Assembly: GCF_005938745.2 (NCBI RefSeq)
Contig: NZ_VCBX02000001.1
Location: 2,204,001-2,268,000 of the forward strand
Length of the DNA: 64,000 bases
Direction: 5' to 3'
DNA from: Rhodococcus sp. KBS0724
GTDB lineage: Bacteria > Actinomycetota > Actinomycetes > Mycobacteriales > Mycobacteriaceae
In this document: one piece after another, positions 63,852 through 64,000 of the stretch
How the letters are laid out: each line of letters begins with the position of its first letter
Position numbering within the stretch: the stretch's first letter is position 1
Translations under genes and position numbers: made by a program
The notes under the pieces: model-generated
What the model saw: only the letters and a program-made list of their open reading frames with translations
Database searches by the model: none
Told to the model about the DNA's origin: nothing

Positions 63852-64000
63852 TGAAGATTTCCACGAAGTCGCGGATTGGACTGCGGTCCGTCGCGCTTCT
63901 GTATTTGTTCGTTCTGTTGGTGGTGCCGATCGGCGTGATCTTGACGCGCACGTTCGAGAACGGGATCGGTGCATTCATCGACTCGATCACGACTCCCGCC
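63851..64000 (+). CDS. cysW: Sulfate ABC transporter permease CysW, 5' part
   Basis: The first 50 residues are in the window; the gene continues past the right edge. A basic N-terminus (KISTKSRIGLR) leads to the first membrane segment (ALLYLFVLLVVPIGVILTRT), then FENGIGAFIDSIT, as in CysW. ATG 63851 overlaps the cysT stop. The ATPase gene cysA probably follows outside the window. Confidence 0.9.
   Translation, partial: MKISTKSRIGLRSVALLYLFVLLVVPIGVILTRTFENGIGAFIDSITTPA

Noticed and set aside
1..64000. Insertion sequences, prophage, CRISPR arrays, tRNA or rRNA genes
   Set aside because: No transposase or integrase, terminal repeats, regularly spaced repeats, or tRNA cloverleaf were seen on either strand.

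Overview
The window is chromosomal DNA of a high-GC mycolate actinobacterium, most likely Rhodococcus (Nocardiaceae). This is inferred from the GTG/ATG start pattern, the gene content, and gene order. The conserved parts follow the Mycobacterium tuberculosis order as I remember it: valS-folC-DUF4233-ndk-rne-rplU-rpmA-obg-proB, then proA-moxR-VWA-nadD-rsfS-gpgP-octT-degV-comEA-comEC-holA/rpsT, then ATP-grasp/alpha-E/transglutaminase, PemK-like, lepA, GH15 trehalase and the sulfate ABC transporter. No phage, insertion sequence, CRISPR array, rRNA or tRNA gene was seen.

Layout. 1-7.2 kb: the 5' end of an FdhF/YdeP-type molybdoenzyme, a GNAT acetyltransferase, an S9 peptidase, and a large single-chain nitrate reductase with a fused flavodoxin/cytochrome-P450-reductase-like module. 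7.3-19.8 kb: housekeeping genes for tRNA charging, folate, nucleotides, RNase E/G, ribosomal proteins L21 and L27, Obg and the first proline enzyme. 19.7-39.4 kb: an accessory block, mostly on the minus strand, between proB and proA. It holds a sirtuin, a HelR-type RNA polymerase rescue ATPase with a rifamycin-associated element, ectoine genes (ectABC) with a hydroxyacid dehydrogenase, a RecQ helicase with a PRTase-like tail, a ribokinase/MFS unit, and a BMP-type nucleoside-like ABC importer with an ornithine-cyclodeaminase-like enzyme and a deaminase. A divergent GntR regulator and an Old Yellow Enzyme homologue close the block. 39.5-50.9 kb: proA, a MoxR/VWA pair, and the nadD to holA series, which includes two methylglucose-lipopolysaccharide genes and the competence-type genes comEA/comEC. 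51-64 kb: rpsT, the three-gene ATP-grasp/alpha-E/transglutaminase operon, an aquaporin, an orphan PemK-like gene, lepA, a nitronate-monooxygenase-like gene, a trehalase, two small membrane proteins and the start of the sulfate importer.

The most interesting signals are regulatory. Upstream of the sulfate importer is a 29-codon, apparently leaderless ORF that ends Cys-Cys-stop and is followed by three consecutive hairpins before the sbp ribosome binding site. This is the arrangement expected of a cysteine-responsive attenuator. Upstream of helR is a rifamycin-associated element followed at once by a 16-bp hairpin abutting the start codon. Others are a perfect TGTGA-N6-TCACA site upstream of ectABC, a GGTATACC-type palindrome between the BMP importer and its GntR regulator, a 20-bp stem and a second 10-bp hairpin in the long ndk-rne gap, and paired DnaA-box-like sequences before comEA.

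Starts were adjusted by ribosome binding sites, four-base overlaps and leaderless promoters. Where choices remain open the entry says so. All functional statements come from reading motifs and context; no database search was run.
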